Positions 8,579 through 17,780 are shown, counted from the first letter of the stretch. The stretch: DNA of 64,000 nt from Paenibacillus sp. JNUCC32 (GCF_014863545.1 NZ_CP062260.1:3782001-3846000); one strand, 5' to 3'. The notes: generated by a model not told the origin, from the letters alone. Program-made: numbers and translations.

Positions 8579-10183
8579 TTATCCCTTGAACTCCCCCGGG
8601 TTCACGCCCCAATACTTCCGAAACACCTTGGTGAAGTAACTGACATCGCGGTACCCGACCAGCCGGGCGGCGTCGTATACCTTGAGACCGTCCTGCAGCA
8701 GCGACTTGGCCCGCTCCATTTTGCGTTCCAGCACATATGCGGAGAAGACGACCCCCATTTCCTGCTTGAACAGCCGACTGAGGTAGGAAGAATTCACGTA
8801 AAGCCGGTCCGCTACCGTGTGCAGCGTAATTTCCTGGTCCATCTCCTCCTCGAGCAGGTTCAGAATGTCCTTTACCACCTGATTGCTTGTCGTTTTCCGC
8901 TGTTCGCCCATAAACGTGATGATATGCTTCACCGTTCGCTCCAGGAGCGACCAGGTTTGCATTTTGGTGCTCAGCAGCTTGACGTTGTGGAAATATTCGA
9001 TATCGTCGCCGACGACTCTTTTAACCGTCCAGCCCTGCTTCTGGATCATGCGGGTAAAGAAGCTGTTCATGTAAAGCACCGCCTCCTGGAATTCGTCCGA
9101 GGATTCGGACCTCGAGAAGGCTTCCTCCCATAATCCCTTCAGCGCCTCCAGCGCCTTCGTTTCATCCGCCGTTTCCAGCGCGATCTCCAGCGTCTTCTCC
9201 AGGTTCTGCTGCACGATCACGCCCTGAATATCCCGCTGAAGCTGCTCCCGGTAAGGAATCGCGAGGTCGTGTCCATACACGACGCGCTCCTGAAGCGCCC
9301 GGCAAGCCTGCGCATACAAGAGGCTCATCTCCTCGATCGTCCCGATGGATGCACAGATGCCGGCGCTGGCCGTTATCTTCAGCACCTCCCTCGTTTGGGA
9401 GAGGAGCTTGGATACGTCCGCATTCAGTCGCAGCATGGCTTCCTTGGCATCCTGGCTTTCCTCCAGGATCAGGACCATCAGGAGCATATTGCCTGAATCC
9501 GACGTGATCCAAAGATGGGACAGCAGCTCCTTGGCCAGGCACTGCATCGTAAACTGCAGCAGCTCGACATCCCCCCGCTGAAAGCGGGTCTCGCTCTCCG
9601 GCAAGGGGTCCAGATCCACCACGGCGACGGCGATGCGGTCATTCTCCTTCAATGAAATATATAATTCCCTGCCCTTGGTAAGGACGTCCTGTTTTGTATA
9701 TTTGCCGCTGACCCATTGGATAAAAAAGAGATTTTGCAAATGCGGCAGATTGTCCTTCCATTTCTGCTCCAAAGCCGCCTTGCGCTGCCACTGCTCCAAG
9801 TCCTCCCGCAGCTGCTGCCTCGCGTCAAGCACCGCTTCGAGAATGTCTTCCTCGCCGGCGGGCTTCAATAAATATTTGGACACCCCGTATTCCAGCGCCA
9901 GCTGCGCAAATTCGAAGTTGTCATGTCCGCTCAGGATGATCATTTTCGTCAATCGGCTGATGTCCTGCCGGCTTCGCAGCTCGCCGAGGAGCGTCAGCCC
10001 GTCCATTTCAGGCATCTGCACATCGATCAGCATAATATCGGGTTTTTTTCGGCCAACCAGCTCAAGGGCCTCGATGCCGTTGGACGCCATGCCCACAACT
10101 TCAATCCCATGCTTGTCCCATGGGATATTGTAAGCCAGTGCGTTGCGCAGCCGAGGTTCATCTTCCACGATCATGAGATTCAT
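8579..10183 (-). CDS. YesN-type response regulator with AraC DNA-binding domain
   Basis: 534 residues from ATG 10183, preferred over an ATG eight codons earlier because an AAAGGGGAAC ribosome site lies 8-9 nt before it. An N-terminal receiver domain (MNLMIVEDEP, phosphoacceptor Asp in IMLIDVQMPEMDG, Lys in KYLLKPAGEEDI) is followed by a long middle linker and a C-terminal two-helix-turn-helix AraC/XylS domain (about residues 435-534; VADRLYVNSSYLSRLFKQ, YFTKVFRKYWGVNP). It would be phosphorylated by the adjacent kinase and activate carbohydrate genes. The transporter operon downstream is the obvious candidate target; that link is inference from position. Confidence 0.93.
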   Translation of the reverse strand: MNLMIVEDEPRLRNALAYNIPWDKHGIEVVGMASNGIEALELVGRKKPDIMLIDVQMPEMDGLTLLGELRSRQDISRLTKMIILSGHDNFEFAQLALEYGVSKYLLKPAGEEDILEAVLDARQQLREDLEQWQRKAALEQKWKDNLPHLQNLFFIQWVSGKYTKQDVLTKGRELYISLKENDRIAVAVVDLDPLPESETRFQRGDVELLQFTMQCLAKELLSHLWITSDSGNMLLMVLILEESQDAKEAMLRLNADVSKLLSQTREVLKITASAGICASIGTIEEMSLLYAQACRALQERVVYGHDLAIPYREQLQRDIQGVIVQQNLEKTLEIALETADETKALEALKGLWEEAFSRSESSDEFQEAVLYMNSFFTRMIQKQGWTVKRVVGDDIEYFHNVKLLSTKMQTWSLLERTVKHIITFMGEQRKTTSNQVVKDILNLLEEEMDQEITLHTVADRLYVNSSYLSRLFKQEMGVVFSAYVLERKMERAKSLLQDGLKVYDAARLVGYRDVSYFTKVFRKYWGVNPGEFKG

Positions 10184-10221
10184 TCGGTTTGTTCCCCTTT
10201 CGAGCATCTCTATATAAGTGT

Positions 10222-12060
10222 CTATTTCAGGTTAAATTCCTTGCAGCGATCCAGCGGGATGGAAATCGTGACGGTGGTGCCTTCCCCTGCCACGCTCTGT
10301 ACCGTCAGATCCGCTTCTCTGCCATAATACAGCTTCATTCGGCCAAGCACGTTCCGAAGACCGAACAGATCCTTCACATGCTCTTCATCCTGGGAAGACG
10401 CGGGCACGCTGCGCGAGCCCATCATCTCCAGCTCATGCTGGATGTAGCGCAGCCGCTCTTCGCTGATCCCGGGCCCGTTATCCTGTACGCTGATAACCAC
10501 CGTATGCCCTTTTTCAATCCGGCTGGAGATGACCAGGCTCCCTCCGGAGGATTTGCCCTCCATGCCGTGAATGATGGCATTTTCCACCAAAGGCTGAAGC
10601 AGGAGCTTGAGAATCGGAACCCCCTTGCTCTCTTCCGAAATTTGATAATCCACGGTGAAATTGTCCATGAAACGAAGCTGCTGGATTCGTAGATAGTAGT
10701 GCAGGTGGGTAATGCTCTCCTCAATCGTAAACACCTGCCTGCCCTTGTTCAGGCTCAACCGGAAAAACTTCGACAGGTTCATCACCATCTCGCTGATCTC
10801 ATCCGCATCGTAGTTTTTGGCCGTCCAATAAATCGAATCGAGGGTGTTATACAGAAAATGCGGATTGATCTGGGATTGCAGGAACTTCAGCTCCGTTGTC
10901 GTCAATCGCAGCTGCTGCTCGTAATGATCCTCGATCAGATGCTTCTGCACGACAGCCATTTTGTTAAACGACTGGATGAGAAAACCGAATTCGTCCTTCC
11001 GCTTGGTGTCGACATGAATGTTCAGCTCTCCGCTGCTGAGCCGCTTCATCCCGCGCGATAATTTCAACACAGGTGAGGCAATCCCGCTGTACACCACCCA
11101 TGAAATGATAATGGCCAGCAGGATGCTCAGCCCGATGATCGCAACCGTGAACAGGCGCAGCTGATCGGTTTCTTTGTACAGCTCGCTTTTCGGCTGAACC
11201 AGCTCAAGACGCCATGTGGAGTAATCCGAATCAATCGTGACGGTCATATCCTTCTCGGTAATGTCCTCCTCATACACTCTTCCGGTCTCCACCACCACTT
11301 CTCCCCTTTCGTTCAGCAGGGCGATGCGGCTGTTCTCGGACGGAAGCAGCGTCTTGATGATATTCAGCAGTTTGCTTTTATTAAAAGACACCACCAGCAG
11401 GTTCGACTGCCGTTCGCTGTTGTACAGGTCCATGGCCCGAATCAGGGAGATGCTGTCCGTATTGGTCATCTGGCCAAACGTAATGCCCTCCGCCACTGGG
11501 GCTTCCGACATGACGTAGGAAATCCCCGTTCCGTTCCGTCGCGCAGCTTCCACCAGCCATTCCTGCTGCGTCTCGCCCGTCAGCTTTTTGCCGCCGTAAT
11601 GGGTAGAGATGAACATGTTGGAAGCCCGATGATACACCGTAATTTGGGATACGAACCGGTTTACCGATACGGAATTCGACAGCTGCTCCAAAATGTGCGA
11701 GAAATCAACGATCGATTGAGGGGAGAAGTTGGTGCTGTTTTTGTTAAGCAGCTCATTCATTCCAAGGTCGCCCGCAATCAGGGTCGATATCTCCTCCACG
11801 TTTTGTAGCGCCAGATCAAAATGGTTCATCGCCGACGACAGCGCCATCTCCGTCCTCCCCACCGCCTGTTCGTAGAGAATATCCCGGGACCGTTCTACGG
11901 CGAAGAGGCTGATAATGACCAGCGGCAGCAGGATCAGCAGAAAATAACCGGTCAAGCGGGTTTGAATGTTCTGCGAAAACCGATCCCGGATCCAGCGAAA
12001 CAAGTCGATCACTCGGTCCCCCGCGCTCTTGGCCGCCAGCATTATTGTTTGGAGTACCAT
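10222..12060 (-). CDS. YesM-type sensor histidine kinase
   Basis: 612 residues. A membrane segment at about residues 33-53 and another near 305-325 bracket an extracellular sensor domain. A HAMP region (SPVLKLSRGMKRLSSGELN) and a HisKA_7TM/His_kinase domain with the phosphoacceptor in SQINPHFLYNTLDSIYW follow. The C-terminal ATPase domain carries the N box (LLLQPLVENAIIHG) and G box (VQDNGPGIS). The start ATG 12060 lies inside the preceding lipoprotein gene (19-bp overlap) and has AAGGAAG 7 nt upstream, so translation is probably coupled. It should sense a sugar-related signal, perhaps through the lipoprotein encoded just upstream, and phosphorylate the YesN-like regulator. Confidence 0.93.
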   Translation of the reverse strand: MVLQTIMLAAKSAGDRVIDLFRWIRDRFSQNIQTRLTGYFLLILLPLVIISLFAVERSRDILYEQAVGRTEMALSSAMNHFDLALQNVEEISTLIAGDLGMNELLNKNSTNFSPQSIVDFSHILEQLSNSVSVNRFVSQITVYHRASNMFISTHYGGKKLTGETQQEWLVEAARRNGTGISYVMSEAPVAEGITFGQMTNTDSISLIRAMDLYNSERQSNLLVVSFNKSKLLNIIKTLLPSENSRIALLNERGEVVVETGRVYEEDITEKDMTVTIDSDYSTWRLELVQPKSELYKETDQLRLFTVAIIGLSILLAIIISWVVYSGIASPVLKLSRGMKRLSSGELNIHVDTKRKDEFGFLIQSFNKMAVVQKHLIEDHYEQQLRLTTTELKFLQSQINPHFLYNTLDSIYWTAKNYDADEISEMVMNLSKFFRLSLNKGRQVFTIEESITHLHYYLRIQQLRFMDNFTVDYQISEESKGVPILKLLLQPLVENAIIHGMEGKSSGGSLVISSRIEKGHTVVISVQDNGPGISEERLRYIQHELEMMGSRSVPASSQDEEHVKDLFGLRNVLGRMKLYYGREADLTVQSVAGEGTTVTISIPLDRCKEFNLK

Positions 12061-13601
12061 TCATTCACTTCCTTCGTGATTTCATCTCCCCCTTCTTCCT
12101 TCCAGGTCTTCACATAGTCGTCGAATGCGTCCAGCGGCTCAAGCCCCATGATGATTTTCGTGAACACATCCTCCAGATTTTTAAGCTTCGTGTTGTATTT
12201 CGTCATCCCGGGGGTAGGAACTCCGTAGAATGCATTCGGAATAATATTCTGATTGATCAGCTGCAGATTGTTGTACAGATTGAAGTCCCCGAGCGAATCA
12301 AGCCGTTCCTTGAACAGCAATTGATCCGGCACGTCGACAAGGGATTGGTAAATGCCGCGGTATAAATGCTTGTCGTGCAGCGCGAAGTCCGTAACGATCG
12401 CCCCGTCCTCCCAGCGCCAGATTTCGTTTTCGAAGCCGAGCTTCAGCGTCTTGTAGTCGCTGGCAACGAAGTCCAGAAACCGGATCACTTCGGCAGCCTT
12501 CTCCGATTCGGCCGGTATGACGTTATAACCTCGTATGATGTCCTTCCCTTCAACGCCTTTAAATCCGTCCGGTCCCGTCGGATACGGAAGCGGCATCCAT
12601 TCGGCCTCGGGGTCCTTGCTCATATTGGCCGCAATCGGTCCGCGCGTATCGTACCAAGCCGCGGAGAACAGGCCGACCGTGCCGTTTTCTATTTTTTCGA
12701 ACAGATTGTTTTGCAGGTTTAAAGGAAATTCCCGATCGAGCAGATTCTCCTGATACAGCTTGGCAAAAAAGGCGAGGGCTTCCTTCGTTTCCGGCAGAAT
12801 GCTTCCGTTCACCAGCTGCCCGTCCCGTTCAAACCACGTATTTCGCTGCGTGCCGAAAGCGCCGAAAAACGGCGAGGACCTTCCCAGGCTCGAGGTCAAG
12901 GTTAGACCGATCGTATCCTGGACGCCATTGCCGTCAGGATCATCCAGGGTGAAGGCACGAATGACTTCGTAATATTCCTCCAGCGTTTCGGGCGGCTCTA
13001 AGCCGAGCCGATCGAGCCAATCCTTCCGGACATACATCAATTCGGCTCCAGTCACCTCATTCAAGCTCGGAACCGCATAGATTTTACCGCCGTATCGGAC
13101 CCGATCCCAGACCTCTGGCGGAATTTTTTCTTTCAGGTGGGGGCCGTACTTGTCGATTAATTCATCCAGCGGCATAAATGCCTTCTGCTTGACGTAATTG
13201 TCGAACCACACCGGCTCGTACGTATGGAGCATATCCGGCAAATTGCCTGAGGACATAATGACGTCGAGCTTCTCGTTGTATACCTCGGGCGGAGGAAGAT
13301 TGACTCCGATCTCGAGCCCCGTACGCTCTTCGATGTAATTCAGGTACGGATTGTCATTCTCGTCCATTCCTGCAGGGAACGTCATCCCCAGACTGGAAAT
13401 GACGATGTTGATGGATGCGCCCTTGGGGAGGTTCTCCGGCGCATTCTCCTCCTCCGAAGACCCCGGGCCGTTGCACCCGGCAGCAAAGAGCATCAAAATT
13501 ACGCATACGGGAAGCAATAGAACGTTACCTTTAAGCAGCCTTGACACCCCTCGATCCCCATGTTGACTAAATTCATCATTACAGGCCTTGTTCATCGGCA
13601 T
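12042..13601 (-). CDS. Extracellular sugar-binding lipoprotein, likely sensor partner
   Basis: 519 residues; the hydrophobic signal at about residues 23-42 ends in a lipobox FAAGC. The body is a long LplA-like family 1 binding protein (NPYLNYIEERTGLEIGVN, YVRKDWLDRLGLEPPETLEEYYEV). Ribosome site GGAGGGAGTGAGG precedes ATG 13601; a GTG at about codon 19 is an alternative. Unlike the lipoprotein at 3778-5310, it has no adjacent permease and instead overlaps the kinase gene by 19 bp. I infer that it either presents ligand to the kinase or feeds permeases encoded elsewhere; ligand unknown. Confidence 0.9.
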   Translation of the reverse strand: MPMNKACNDEFSQHGDRGVSRLLKGNVLLLPVCVILMLFAAGCNGPGSSEEENAPENLPKGASINIVISSLGMTFPAGMDENDNPYLNYIEERTGLEIGVNLPPPEVYNEKLDVIMSSGNLPDMLHTYEPVWFDNYVKQKAFMPLDELIDKYGPHLKEKIPPEVWDRVRYGGKIYAVPSLNEVTGAELMYVRKDWLDRLGLEPPETLEEYYEVIRAFTLDDPDGNGVQDTIGLTLTSSLGRSSPFFGAFGTQRNTWFERDGQLVNGSILPETKEALAFFAKLYQENLLDREFPLNLQNNLFEKIENGTVGLFSAAWYDTRGPIAANMSKDPEAEWMPLPYPTGPDGFKGVEGKDIIRGYNVIPAESEKAAEVIRFLDFVASDYKTLKLGFENEIWRWEDGAIVTDFALHDKHLYRGIYQSLVDVPDQLLFKERLDSLGDFNLYNNLQLINQNIIPNAFYGVPTPGMTKYNTKLKNLEDVFTKIIMGLEPLDAFDDYVKTWKEEGGDEITKEVNEWYSKQ

Positions 13602-13716
13602 ATGTCCTCACTCCCTCCAGCTAGTAAGCTAATATTACTATATAATGATGATGTCGTGAGTAAGATCACCTTAATAATCATTCTCCTAATCAAGCGCTGC
13701 TTCCTTCACCCCGGAC

Positions 13717-13762
13717 AAAAAGAAAAAGCCGACCCTGGTCATTCCCGAACCAGGGTACGGCT
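13717..13762 (-). terminator. Intrinsic terminator after zinc-ribbon gene
   Basis: Stem AGCCGtACCCTGGT/ACCAGGGTcGGCT followed on the minus strand by TTTTTCTTTTT. It ends the transcript of the gene at 13783-14214. Confidence 0.85.
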
Positions 13763-13782
13763 ATTCATGAAGCAAACAGCTT

Positions 13783-14214
13783 CTATTTCGGCTCCTCTTG
13801 GTCGCCGCCATCCTCCAGCAGCGGAACCTCTTTGCGCTGCTCTTCCGTTTGAACTTGAATCACTTCGAACGTACGGCCGCAGTGGGCGCAAAATTTGGCG
13901 TTCATGGCTGAACTGTTCCCGCACCCCCGGCATATTTTCTCATCCGTAAGGTTGGCAATCTGAAGCAGATTTTGCTCGATTTCGAAATTCAATTGATGAA
14001 TCTTGGCCACGTAGCTTTGGATGCTCTCCTGATCAGGCGGCCACTTCCCTGCTTCGGTTGAAGCGAATACAACCTTGCCGATTTCCAGGAGCTGTTCGTC
14101 GATATCGCTTTTTTTGCCGTTGTTCTGCAGCTTTAAGCGATTGATCTCCACCAGCGTTTTCGCTTTGTTTCCGGCGTCCGATACACCGGCTTTAAATTTA
14201 TCAAAAAAACTCAA
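13783..14214 (-). CDS. Zinc-ribbon protein with coiled-coil N-terminus
   Basis: 143 residues. The N-terminal 90 residues are charged and helical (MSFFDKFKAGVSDAGNKAKT, then a probable coiled coil). A zinc ribbon follows at about residues 94-112 with two Cys pairs (CRGCG and CAHCG), then an acidic tail. It resembles small Firmicute zinc-ribbon proteins of unknown function. Own terminator at 13717-13762; likely monocistronic. No specific role can be assigned. Confidence 0.75.
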   Translation of the reverse strand: MSFFDKFKAGVSDAGNKAKTLVEINRLKLQNNGKKSDIDEQLLEIGKVVFASTEAGKWPPDQESIQSYVAKIHQLNFEIEQNLLQIANLTDEKICRGCGNSSAMNAKFCAHCGRTFEVIQVQTEEQRKEVPLLEDGGDQEEPK

Positions 14215-14261
14215 AGCAAACTCTTCCCCTCTCTGTTCGCAAAATGGAACCCGTGTTTATT

Positions 14262-14891
14262 TTATTCCTTAAACGATATTCTCAGAATTTTATCATGCTC
14301 GGTATAGTTCACGCCAGCGCCCAGCCCCCGTGCGAACACCTGAATGGGAACATACGTCACGCCGTCCATCACTTTGGGAGCGACCGCAACGGTTTCCGAT
14401 TTGCCATTATAGAAAACGGTTTTGCTTCCGATCGTGAGCGTGATTTTATGATTGCCTCTCTGCACGCCGATGCTGGCCGCATCGCGATTCCAGTTGACCT
14501 TAGCCCCCATGCCCTCCGCAATTTCCCGCAGCGGCACCAGGTTGATGTTGTTGTACACCAATGGCTCGCTATCAAATTTTACCGCGCTGCCGTTGACGTA
14601 AACCTTAAGGCCGGACTTAGCATAAGCCGGAGCCGCGGGCTTCGGCGCTGCAGGCTTAGCCGTGCTCTTTTGCGATGATTTCGACTTAGGCGCGGATGGG
14701 GACGACTTGCTTCCGGAAGAGCTCCCACCGCCGTTATGATAATGATACTCGCCATATGACAGACCCCAGCGTTCGCAATTGGTTCGGCAGGTATGCCCTC
14801 CGTTGGCATCCGTTCGTCCCGGATGCGCAGATACGACAGAGCCGGATACAAGCAATAAAGCAAGGGTACAGCCTATCCATTTTTTCTTCAT
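14262..14891 (-). CDS. Secreted YHYH / copper-amine-oxidase-N-like stalk domain protein
   Basis: 209 residues with a clear signal peptide (cut after about residue 22, VVSA). Residues 23-55 form a YHYH-type segment (HPGRTDANGGHTC...CERWGLSYGEYHYHNGG), rich in His and with two Cys. A Ser/Lys/Pro/Ala linker (about 56-90) leads to a copper amine oxidase N-terminal-like (stalk) domain at about 95-205 (LVPLREIAEGMGAKVNWN, VTYVPIQVFARGLGAGV). Such stalk domains are common in secreted Paenibacillus proteins and bind wall components or partners; no catalytic residues are seen. Cell-surface, function unknown. Confidence 0.82.
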   Translation of the reverse strand: MKKKWIGCTLALLLVSGSVVSAHPGRTDANGGHTCRTNCERWGLSYGEYHYHNGGGSSSGSKSSPSAPKSKSSQKSTAKPAAPKPAAPAYAKSGLKVYVNGSAVKFDSEPLVYNNINLVPLREIAEGMGAKVNWNRDAASIGVQRGNHKITLTIGSKTVFYNGKSETVAVAPKVMDGVTYVPIQVFARGLGAGVNYTEHDKILRISFKE

Positions 14892-15108
14892 GCCTAAATA
14901 ACCCCCTGGTATAATATTCCTCTACTATTCTAGCATATTCTTATATAGCTGATTGATATATAGGGTTACATTATATAGAAGGTGAATTGTTATGAATTGT
15001 TACCAGGCCGACGTTCCTGCATTGTTTCACTTTCATCTCCCGCGTTTATTCGTTACATATAATAGATCCTTTTGTGCCACAATATTGCCAGAAAGGAATG
15101 AGAGCCCA

Positions 15109-15300
15109 ATGAGCAAACAGAAACCTGAATTTGACGGTCAATTTCCCGGCGTGGACCCGATTCCCGAGCCCGACCGGCCGGATCAGGCCGCAACCGATAA
15201 ACTCGACGATCTTGTCCTCGGCGTTTTGGAAGACAAGGATCAAGCGAAAGCCGATATCGGGCCCGATACGGAAAACTATGATAAGCTTCGCAAAAAATAG
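15109..15300 (+). CDS. Small acidic hypothetical protein (63 aa)
   Basis: 63 residues rich in Asp, Glu, Pro and Lys (starts MSKQKPEFDGQFPGVDPIPE). No membrane segment, Cys or known domain. ATG 15109 is chosen because AGAAAGGA precedes it by about 11 nt; a longer frame from 14992 has no such signal. Not recognised; conservation would be needed to prove it is translated. Confidence 0.5.
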   Translation: MSKQKPEFDGQFPGVDPIPEPDRPDQAATDKLDDLVLGVLEDKDQAKADIGPDTENYDKLRKK

Positions 15301-15366
15301 AAGAAGCATCGCTTCTATATAATGTAAAAAATTGAATCGATCTGTAAAAGTGTTCAAAAATAATTT

Positions 15367-15389
15367 ATCGTTCTCATTTTGAGAACGAT
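15367..15389. promoter_or_regulatory. Perfect 10-3-10 palindrome, candidate operator
   Basis: ATCGTTCTCA-TTT-TGAGAACGAT. It covers the -35 hexamer of the promoter at 15379-15406, as expected for a repressor site. It resembles Fur-superfamily boxes in size and AT context but matches no exact consensus I know. Confidence 0.6.
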
Positions 15390-15406
15390 TATTTTTATGT
15401 TATGAT
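15379..15406 (+). promoter_or_regulatory. Sigma-A-type promoter of small membrane protein gene
   Basis: TTGAGA (15379-15384), 16-nt spacer, TATGAT (15401-15406), about 36 nt before the GTG start at 15442. Overlapped by the 15367-15389 palindrome. Confidence 0.6.
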
Positions 15407-15441
15407 TAACATAGAAGCTTGGGACGAAGGGGGGAGTAACC

Positions 15442-15786
15442 GTGAACTGTTTCTTAAAAACGGCAAGAATTGCATGGATGCTGGTGCTTGTTCTGGTTAC
15501 GGCATTTGCCCTATACATTCCCGTCCAGGAGTATTACAGCAACGAAACCCAAGATGAGCGGTATGTTTACAAGCATGACCATCATCTGAAAGCGGCTGTT
15601 CTGAAACACTCTCAAATTCTCTCCAAACTTAAGGCAGCCGGCAATACCATAGCGCTGTTCTTATTGATGTCGGCCATTGTGATGCAGCAGGCTCCCAAAA
15701 CACGTCTGCCCTATCGGCCGATTATTCCGCTTCGACTCCGGCTTTTAGTATTATTCCCCATTAAATACACATCGAAGTTCGTCTAG
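15442..15786 (+). CDS. Small membrane protein, unknown function
   Basis: 114 residues from GTG 15442, preceded by GGGGGGAGTAACC. Two hydrophobic segments (about residues 10-26 and 68-83) flank a polar loop containing HDHH (residues near 45), which could bind a metal. The C-terminus is basic. Its promoter carries a perfect palindromic operator over the -35. I do not recognise the family; a metal-controlled membrane protein is only a guess from the operator and the His cluster. Confidence 0.6.
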   Translation: MNCFLKTARIAWMLVLVLVTAFALYIPVQEYYSNETQDERYVYKHDHHLKAAVLKHSQILSKLKAAGNTIALFLLMSAIVMQQAPKTRLPYRPIIPLRLRLLVLFPIKYTSKFV

Positions 15787-16023
15787 TCCTCCACACTTTT
15801 TCGCATTCCAACTGACTGCGGTTTCTTAAATTTGCCAATTTTTCTTTTCCCATGCAACAACATAAACAGCCTGTGCGGATTGACCTGTGCATCAGGGTTT
15901 ATTAAAGACTGTGCAATTTCATCGTGAATGGATTGTTTTATTTGGCTGCGTGTATTTTTGATATCCGTGTGATCGGTGTGCAAAACAACTAAAAAGTGTA
16001 TTTTCTTAGGAGGACTCTAATCT

Positions 16024-16515
16024 ATGCATGTTCGCGAAACAGATTTGCCTGGAATCGGTAAGAAATTCGTAATTGATACCCGCGGTGGCGATAAACTGGT
16101 CATCATCATTCATGACGACGGCCGCCGTGAAATGTACCATTATGAATACGACGATCCGGACGAAAGCATCTCCATGATTTCCCTGGACGATGACGAGGCC
16201 CGTCAAATTGCGGCCATCGTCGGCGGTCTCACGTATAAACCGAAGGCGCTCGAAACGATCGACATGGCGCTGGATGAATTGATCATCGAGTGGTACCGCA
16301 TCGAGCCCCACTATTACGGGGCAGGTAAATCGATTGGCGATCTGGGCGTACGCCAAGCCTCAGGCGCAACCATCATTGCAAGAGTTGACAAAAACAGCAA
16401 ACAAATCAATCCCGGGCCTGACGTTATCATTACACCGGATTCGACGCTCGTCGTCGTGGGTGAACGTCAACAACAGCGGCTATTTAAACAAATCTTGATG
16501 AACGGACGTGGTTGA
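16024..16515 (+). CDS. khtT: K+/H+ antiporter regulatory subunit (KhtT-like)
   Basis: 163 residues: an N-terminal domain ([20 protein letters not shown], as in KhtT/YhaT), then a C-terminal TrkA-C (RCK-C) domain at about 85-160 ([31 protein letters not shown]). AGGAGG lies about 10 nt before ATG 16024. In Bacillus subtilis KhtT controls the KhtU antiporter and helps survival under methylglyoxal and high K+; here the antiporter gene follows after 3 bp, so the two form one unit. Confidence 0.9.
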   Translation: MHVRETDLPGIGKKFVIDTRGGDKLVIIIHDDGRREMYHYEYDDPDESISMISLDDDEARQIAAIVGGLTYKPKALETIDMALDELIIEWYRIEPHYYGAGKSIGDLGVRQASGATIIARVDKNSKQINPGPDVIITPDSTLVVVGERQQQRLFKQILMNGRG

Positions 16516-16518
16516 TGA

Positions 16519-17763
16519 ATGGATCATTTGGTTTTAGAAGTAGGATTGGCGATTGCCTTGATCGCCCTGGCGGGGTTGCTATCAGCTAAACTCCGGTTTT
16601 CCGTCGTCCCTTTCTATATTCTGGTGGGGATGGCGGTTGGGCCTCATGCTTTTCATTTTGGATCTTTCGATTTTCGTTTTATAGAAAGTGCTCCGCTCAT
16701 CGACTTTATGGGGCGGATCGGCGTACTCTTCCTTCTGTTCTATCTCGGACTCGAGTTCTCGGTCGGCCGATTGATCAAATCGGGCAAGTCCATCGTTGTA
16801 GGTGGCAGCATCTACATTGCCATTAACTTTACGCTTGGACTGATGATCGGGATCTTTGCCGGATTTCCCTTGGCGGAGACGCTCATTGTCGCAGGCATAA
16901 CGACCATCTCCTCGAGCGCTATCGTAGCCAAGGTGCTGGTCGACTTGAGAAGAACGGCGAATCCGGAGACCGAGATGATCCTCGGGATCATCATGTTTGA
17001 GGACGTATTCCTCGCTGTGTATATCTCGATTCTTTCCGGACTCGTATTGAGCGGCTCCTCGTCGCTGGGCGGCGTCCTGATATCTGCCGTAATCGCTCTT
17101 GGATTTATGCTGCTAGTCATTATTATCGGGCGTAAAGCCGTACCGCTTCTGAATAAAGCATTGAATATACGGTCTAACGAATTGTTTGCCTTGGTCGTAT
17201 TCGGCGCGTTGTTCCTGCTCGCAGGATTCGCTGAAACGATTCATGTTGCCGAGGCCATCGGCGCGCTGCTCGTCGGGCTTGTTCTGGCCGAGACCGAGCA
17301 TCGTGAACGCATTGAGCATTTGATATTACCATTCCGCGATTTCTTTGGAGCCATATTCTTCTTTAGCTTCGGTTTAACGATAGTACCGTCCGAGCTTGGC
17401 GGAGCTGTGTGGTTATCGCTGATCGCCGTGATCATCACGCTTCTTGGCAACTTCATTGCAGGCATGCTTGCCGGCCGCAGCGCCGGATTGTCTTCGAAAG
17501 CATCCTCCAATATCGGTCTGACGATTGTATCCCGCGGGGAGTTTTCCATCATTCTCGCCAATATGGGGAAAGCCGGCGGGCTTGCAACCTTCATTCAACC
17601 GTTCGCTGCCCTGTATGTACTGATACTCGCCATACTCGGACCGCTGCTGACCAAGGAGTCCAAGCACGTCTATAACTTCTTGAACAAAATATTTAAATTT
17701 AAAGATCATAAGGAGAAGAAACCGGTTAAACCGAAGCTAAAGGATGAAAGTGCCAGCGGATAA
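16519..17763 (+). CDS. khtU: K+(Na+)/H+ antiporter, CPA2/KefB family (KhtU-like)
   Basis: 414 residues, about 12 membrane segments, CPA2 exchanger domain throughout (FLLFYLGLEFSVGRLIKSGK, TTISSSAIVAKVL, GEFSIILANMGKAGG). The short charged C-terminal tail lacks an RCK/TrkA domain; that function is supplied by the separate KhtT-like protein encoded 3 bp upstream. Expected in the cytoplasmic membrane, exporting K+ in exchange for protons. Which cation it prefers cannot be told from sequence. Confidence 0.92.
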   Translation: MDHLVLEVGLAIALIALAGLLSAKLRFSVVPFYILVGMAVGPHAFHFGSFDFRFIESAPLIDFMGRIGVLFLLFYLGLEFSVGRLIKSGKSIVVGGSIYIAINFTLGLMIGIFAGFPLAETLIVAGITTISSSAIVAKVLVDLRRTANPETEMILGIIMFEDVFLAVYISILSGLVLSGSSSLGGVLISAVIALGFMLLVIIIGRKAVPLLNKALNIRSNELFALVVFGALFLLAGFAETIHVAEAIGALLVGLVLAETEHRERIEHLILPFRDFFGAIFFFSFGLTIVPSELGGAVWLSLIAVIITLLGNFIAGMLAGRSAGLSSKASSNIGLTIVSRGEFSIILANMGKAGGLATFIQPFAALYVLILAILGPLLTKESKHVYNFLNKIFKFKDHKEKKPVKPKLKDESASG

Positions 17764-17780
17764 AGGAGGGTACATTGCCT

